A stretch of DNA of 11,000 nt from Halisarca cf. caerulea (Eukaryota; Porifera; Demospongiae; Chondrillida; Halisarcidae), in NCBI GenBank assembly GCA_963170055.1, contig CAUJGJ010000027.1, positions 65,001 to 76,000 of the forward strand, in the 5' to 3' direction. Both the position numbers and the translations under genes were made by a program. Under the pieces are notes generated by a model. The model ran no database searches. It worked only from the letters and a program-made list of their open reading frames with translations, and was not told the DNA's origin. Positions within the stretch are counted from its first letter, which is position 1. Each line of letters begins with the position of its first letter. Below are positions 7,349 through 11,000 of this stretch, piece after piece.

Positions 7349-9480
7349 ATAATGATACCCTTCCAAAATCCTTGCATGTAGGATTTGGACTACATGTATA
7401 TGTTTTGGAACTATTGACAATGTATGTAAATTAGAATTTGTGGGATTTATCCAACACCTAGGTCTGTTACACAATGTCATGTAGGTTGCAATGCATGCAC
7501 ATATCATGGGATAAATCAGATCCCCAATATTATAGTATCATAATATTAGGCCATACAAAGGAGGCTGTTGAAGTAGCTGGCTATAATTAGCAGGTGGTAA
7601 TTTGAACTGAATAGCATGTTCACCTATTTTGCATGCATGCATGCACTGATCATGCTTGACCCAGCTGTCCATGTTGCATGGCTTTATCTACATACAAAGT
7701 ACAACAGTACATTCATTGAATGTACTCCATAATATTATGTATAGAAATATAGGGATGACATTGAAACAAAATGGCCACCCATTACAGGATGCAGTATGCC
7801 GAATGGCACTAATTCAAACCTCTAAATTGGAGACATGCATCCACCTGGGCACAGTATTGAACCATGCATGCCATGATGTTACTACGCATCTTTAAGCTAT
7901 AGGCCATGAAGAACTATATATGGAAACCTAGATCGGGATAGTTCATTGGGAATTATAACAAAGCGTCCACAATAGTGGAGTCTTACTGTGTACAATTATA
8001 CTCGAATAAACTGGAATACCTTAATTCATTTCATCATAATTGACATCCTAGGCTTAAAACGCTACTGTCAAAATAATGTATTTTTAAATAATAATAAAGA
8101 ATAATATTATTTCCAAATTGCATCCATACAAGATGATATGAACCAATTATATGCATCCTTCAAACTACACATGTGGTCAGTGATAAAGGAATACCTATCA
8201 TGTGCTGGTTCAATCTGATAAACTCATCAGCCACTCTTCATCGGTGAGGAATTATAATGCCCAGCCATCCTCATACACACCCACATGAACAGTGAAAGTA
8301 ATCACGATGCAAGCACCTCCAACCGATCTCCTTTTGCTGACAATGTGGATAAGCACCAAATGCATGGCTTCTATAGATGAAGAGCCATATGAGGCCTCAG
8401 GCATTTTGCTATGAGACATCAGATAAGCGAATTTTGCTTATAAAAGCTATATGGTATTGCATCATTCCCTAATGGTGTGCATAATATTATAGAGAACGGA
8501 TGTATTATACACGCATGTGTGTGAAAAAGATACAAGGGGGAGATTACCAACATGCACATGCAGGGAATGTATCAGATAAACTCATTTAGTAAACTTTAAA
8601 CCAGTTCTAGAACTCTATAGCATGAATTAGCTTCATGTGCTCATTGGCAGGGTGTGCCCATGGATACTCAATTCAGACTACTATTACCGTACAGTAACCA
8701 TTGCATATACAACTGTGGATGTCACTTATCCAAACTTCAGTTGTCCATGCAGTGTTTCAAAGCTTCAGTTATCCATTCCTATGACGGTAACACACAATTA
8801 TCTATAGCAGAATACAGAATTCAGATGTTGGAAATGTCTGCGAAACAAAATTTTAAAAAAATTAACGTGATATATACACACCTTCAAAATCCTGCTAATA
8901 GCTAGTAAAATGAATATATGCTGACATGGAAGGTGCAACATAATTTTTTCCTGTATACACAAAGAATTGAATAATTATTATGATTTATGCTCTTGCAGAA
9001 GAATGAGGCATTTAATTCGCTGTCATTGTGATGTTTTCTGATCATATCCTTTAACTTCACACTGGCAGTGCTGTGAAGTTTAATGTTTGAGTCAACCAGT
9101 AACTGCAGTGGTAGGTTTGTCAAGTCAGCTGATGTGTTCATTGTACACATACTAATTATGTCACATGATATCGATTCATGTATCTACACTTGTTTAACTG
9201 TGTATATACGTGCATGTATATACATGCATGTATATACATGCATGCACTGCCCAAAGTTGTACATGGATGATTTTCTCTATTCCCCCTTTTGCTATATGGT
9301 ATACCATGCATGGTGTAAATGTATGCTATATTGAATCTGTATATCCCTATACATTGTGCTCATCTCATGATATGTAATGATTGTAATGTAAATAAATATC
9401 CTAAGGATTGGCATTCCAGATGCATGTGAATTTATAGTATTATGTAAAAATTACTTGTCACTCAATGCTATTATTTTAAC
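7349..9480. other. Gene-poor AT-rich intergenic sequence
   Basis: No exon, RNA gene or domain that I can support. It contains many TGCATGCA-type palindromes (for example GCATGCATGCATGC at 7631-7644), AATAAA at 9391-9396, and a possible eroded MITE end at 7961-7990 (GCGTCC then AGTGGAGTCTTACTGT). Open frames here are short and without recognisable motifs. Confidence 0.5.
9211..9246. repeat. Palindromic 14-bp tandem repeat
   Basis: TGCATGTATATACA occurs twice in tandem (9211-9224, 9225-9238), followed by TGCATGCA. Each unit plus the next TGCA is a perfect palindrome. Confidence 0.85.
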
Positions 9481-9540
9481 AAGCGATTCGAGTTTAAAAA
9501 ACTCGTGGGCCGCCCACGGCCCTGGAAACTCGAATCGCTT
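9481..9540. repeat. Nested perfect hairpin
   Basis: AAGCGATTCGAGTTT (9481-9495) and AAACTCGAATCGCTT (9526-9540) are perfect 15-bp complements. The loop contains a second perfect 6-bp inverted repeat, GTGGGC (9505-9510) and GCCCAC (9512-9517). It may be a tiny foldback element or one end of a larger one; no target duplication is evident. Confidence 0.85.
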
Positions 9541-9668
9541 GGAAATCGTCTTCGAAGAACTCTTCTGGTCGAAAACACTCTTCGCTGATAAAATCAGAAG
9601 CGAACGAATGAATTTTACCGAAATATAGCCGAAAGATTACGTACTGACTTTGCGTCCGCCATGTTGTT

Positions 9669-9671
<3 letters not shown>

Positions 9672-9747
<76 letters not shown>
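9672..9747. repeat. (TA)n microsatellite
   Basis: About 76 bases of uninterrupted AT alternation. A shorter run lies at 9835-9846. Confidence 0.97.
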
Positions 9748-9749
<2 letters not shown>

Positions 9750-9799
9750 ACATCGTTACGGACGTTCCGGACACTTCCGGTGAAAGTAAAAACAATATA

Positions 9800-9819
9800 G
9801 GGCCGCCTTCCGGCGGCCC
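9800..9819. repeat. GC-rich hairpin with TTCC loop
   Basis: GGGCCGCC (9800-9807) pairs perfectly with GGCGGCCC (9812-9819) across TTCC. Outside it, AACAAT (9791) and ATTGTT (9824) extend the inverted symmetry with a small bulge. It stands out as GC-rich within strongly AT-rich sequence. Confidence 0.85.
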
Positions 9820-9908
9820 AAAAATTGTTATGATTATATATATATACAATACATGATTATGACATTAGAATGCCATTAATTTTGGAGTATTATTACAATT
9901 AGTAAGGT

Positions 9909-9913
<5 letters not shown>

Positions 9914-9959
<46 letters not shown>
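9914..9959. repeat. (TA)n microsatellite flanking a transposable element
   Basis: Long TA alternation ending a few bases before the element at 9969. The matching right flank is a short TA run at 10536-10548. Confidence 0.95.
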
Positions 9960-9965
<6 letters not shown>

Positions 9966-9968
9966 TAT

Positions 9969-10535
9969 GTGACGTGCGCAGCGAAAAGGTACCCAAACCG
10001 ATTTTTTTCGAAATCGAGTTTTTGTTACTATATTAAGCTACAATGATGTATCAGTCATGTGAGCAAGTTTCGCTTCCGTATTCCTACAGGAAACGTCAAA
10101 CTGACCAAGTTTATAACCGTAGCGCAGAATCAGCCATTGTTGAGGAAGGCTTCGCAAAGTTTTATTTCCGTTCTTTAGTATACTGTCCGTGGACGCGATG
10201 TGGCATATTATTTCGCAATGATTCATGACGTGTATGGGGATATACAATGGCAGGCTAGCGAGATAATTATATTCATAACGTTGTGACTGTGACGTGTTCT
10301 CCGTAATCGACATTATAAAATGGCCGCGCTCACCGAGCGAAAAAATTAAAGTCTTCGACACTAACAAACTACAGGGCGAATGGACCTAATAATCGCCCGA
10401 GACATTCTTCGAAGAGTACAAAATGAAATTCTGCAATAACAACGATTTTGTTGAAGTTTAAATTTCTTCGTGGTTTTGCCTTTTTCGCATTGTTTACTGT
10501 AGACGGTTTGGGTACCTTTTCGCTGCGCACGTCAC
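9969..10535. mobile_element. 567-bp non-autonomous DNA transposon with perfect inverted ends
   Basis: The left end GTGACGTGCGCAGCGAAAAG and onward (9969-10000) is an exact inverted copy of 10504-10535, 32 bp without mismatch. Identity runs on into TATAT on both sides (37 bp in all, 9964-10000 and 10504-10540), probably because the element sits in a (TA)n tract and duplicated TA. Perfect ends imply recent activity. The inside is richer in CpG than the surroundings. Its longest frame is a 109-codon minus-strand ORF (10038-10367) with no transposase motif that I recognise, so it is probably mobilised by another element. Superfamily unknown. Confidence 0.9.
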
Positions 10536-10548
10536 ATATATATATATA

Positions 10549-10790
10549 CTTTGAATTCATACAAAGAATGATAATAATATTAATATATAGTATGTATAAC
10601 TATGCATATAGTCGCATGTCACCAATCATGCAATATAATATAATATTGTATTTCGGAGGCTCCGGAATACCTTTCACCTACATAGTCAGTTAACCACATG
10701 GTATTGCCTATTTTATCCCAAACAACAGCAGAGTTTAAAGATTGTCCATTTTGAATAAATTACAATGTTTTAGAGCCCGGATGCTATAAT
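10549..10790. other. AT-rich intergenic, nothing recognised
   Basis: Short spacer between the transposon and the CpG-richer end of the window. It contains a small CGGAGGCTCCG palindrome and an AATAAA near 10755. Confidence 0.5.
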
Positions 10791-10880
10791 ATTCGCCCTC
10801 CACGTGAGCTAGCCCGCCTTTTTGTCCTGCTCAACAGCAAGAGAGTGGTGTTAAAACGGCTCCGAGGGTAGTCACGAACG
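10791..10880 (+). promoter_or_regulatory. Possible promoter / 5' UTR of a downstream gene
   Basis: Base composition changes here: CpG becomes common and AT drops. A CACGTG E-box lies at 10801-10806. The stretch leads straight into an ATG with A at -3 (10878). Inferred from composition and position only. Confidence 0.3.
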
Positions 10881-11000
10881 ATGTCCACCCACGAGTTGCT
10901 GAAAGCTTTACCCCATACGGAGAACACGAGAAAACTTGTCCTCGAGTGGTTGGAATCCCAGAAGGAGACCCACACGGCCGCTCGTACTGATAATTCGTCG
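10881..11000 (+). CDS. Possible first coding exon of an unknown gene (3' cut by window)
   Basis: ATG at 10881 follows an in-frame TAG at 10869 and stays open for 40 codons to the window edge. It begins MSTHELLKALPHTENTRKLV and continues with a polar, Glu/Thr-rich stretch. The peptide looks helical and charged, unlike the AT-driven peptides elsewhere in the window, and the Kozak -3 base is A. I do not recognise a family. It could instead be the start of a transposable-element protein. An overlapping minus-strand frame (10784-10975) is judged less likely. Confidence 0.35.
   Translation, partial: MSTHELLKALPHTENTRKLVLEWLESQKETHTAARTDNSS

Noticed and set aside
7918..7991. Complete small MITE related to the 4589-4774 element
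   Set aside because: The right end resembles the family, but I could not find a convincing matching left end; noted only as a possible remnant.
9083..9334. 83-codon plus ORF
   Set aside because: Composed partly of the palindromic TGCATGTATATACA repeat and AT-rich sequence; no domain.
9790..9830. Rho-independent terminator
   Set aside because: The hairpin has no U tract on either strand, and the sequence is eukaryotic.
10038..10367. 109-codon minus ORF inside the 567-bp transposon, as a transposase
   Set aside because: Too short, with no catalytic or DNA-binding motif visible.
10784..10975. 63-codon minus ORF at the window end
   Set aside because: Overlaps the plus-strand candidate, which has better start context; no recognisable motif. 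Not excluded outright.

Overview
The window looks like nuclear DNA of an animal, most likely a demosponge. A spliced Wnt-family gene restricts it to Metazoa. AT-rich non-coding DNA, frequent TGCATGCA palindromes, short introns and dense small inverted-repeat elements suggest a sponge. The phylum is inferred and has not been tested by any search.

Layout. Positions 2-3936 (+) hold the 3' four exons of a Wnt ligand gene: exons 2-36 (partial, cut by the window edge), 416-672, 2687-2964 and 3370-3936. Splice phases are 2, 1 and 0. Joined, they read 378 residues to a stop at 3934-3936. The signal peptide exon lies upstream of the window. The introns carry a (GT)n microsatellite (938-1005), a foldback element with terminal inverted repeats (2094-2631) and a 21-bp minisatellite (3136-3261).

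Positions 4460-5071, downstream of the gene, hold a cluster of three small MITE-like elements whose ends read CAGTG(G)AACCTCT or a variant. Positions 5444-7176 are a large satellite-like array. It is built of 14-bp and 18-bp units, contains three copies of an AT-rich spacer, and ends in seven exact-period 52-bp units. An 86-bp MITE follows at 7261-7346. Positions 7349-9480 hold no gene I can support. Positions 9481-10548 hold a nested hairpin, long (TA)n runs, a GC-rich hairpin and a 567-bp element with perfect inverted ends (9969-10535). The last ~210 bases are richer in CpG and may be the 5' end of a further gene, with an ATG at 10881 open to the window edge.

The most notable biology is the Wnt protein. 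It has the Wnt N-terminal cysteine framework and the CKCHG and LCCGRGY hallmarks. However, the serine that Porcupine normally acylates is a threonine, the C-terminal finger lacks the Trp-Cys-Cys signature and four of its seven cysteines, and the inter-domain linker carries a duplicated decapeptide that adds N-glycosylation sequons.
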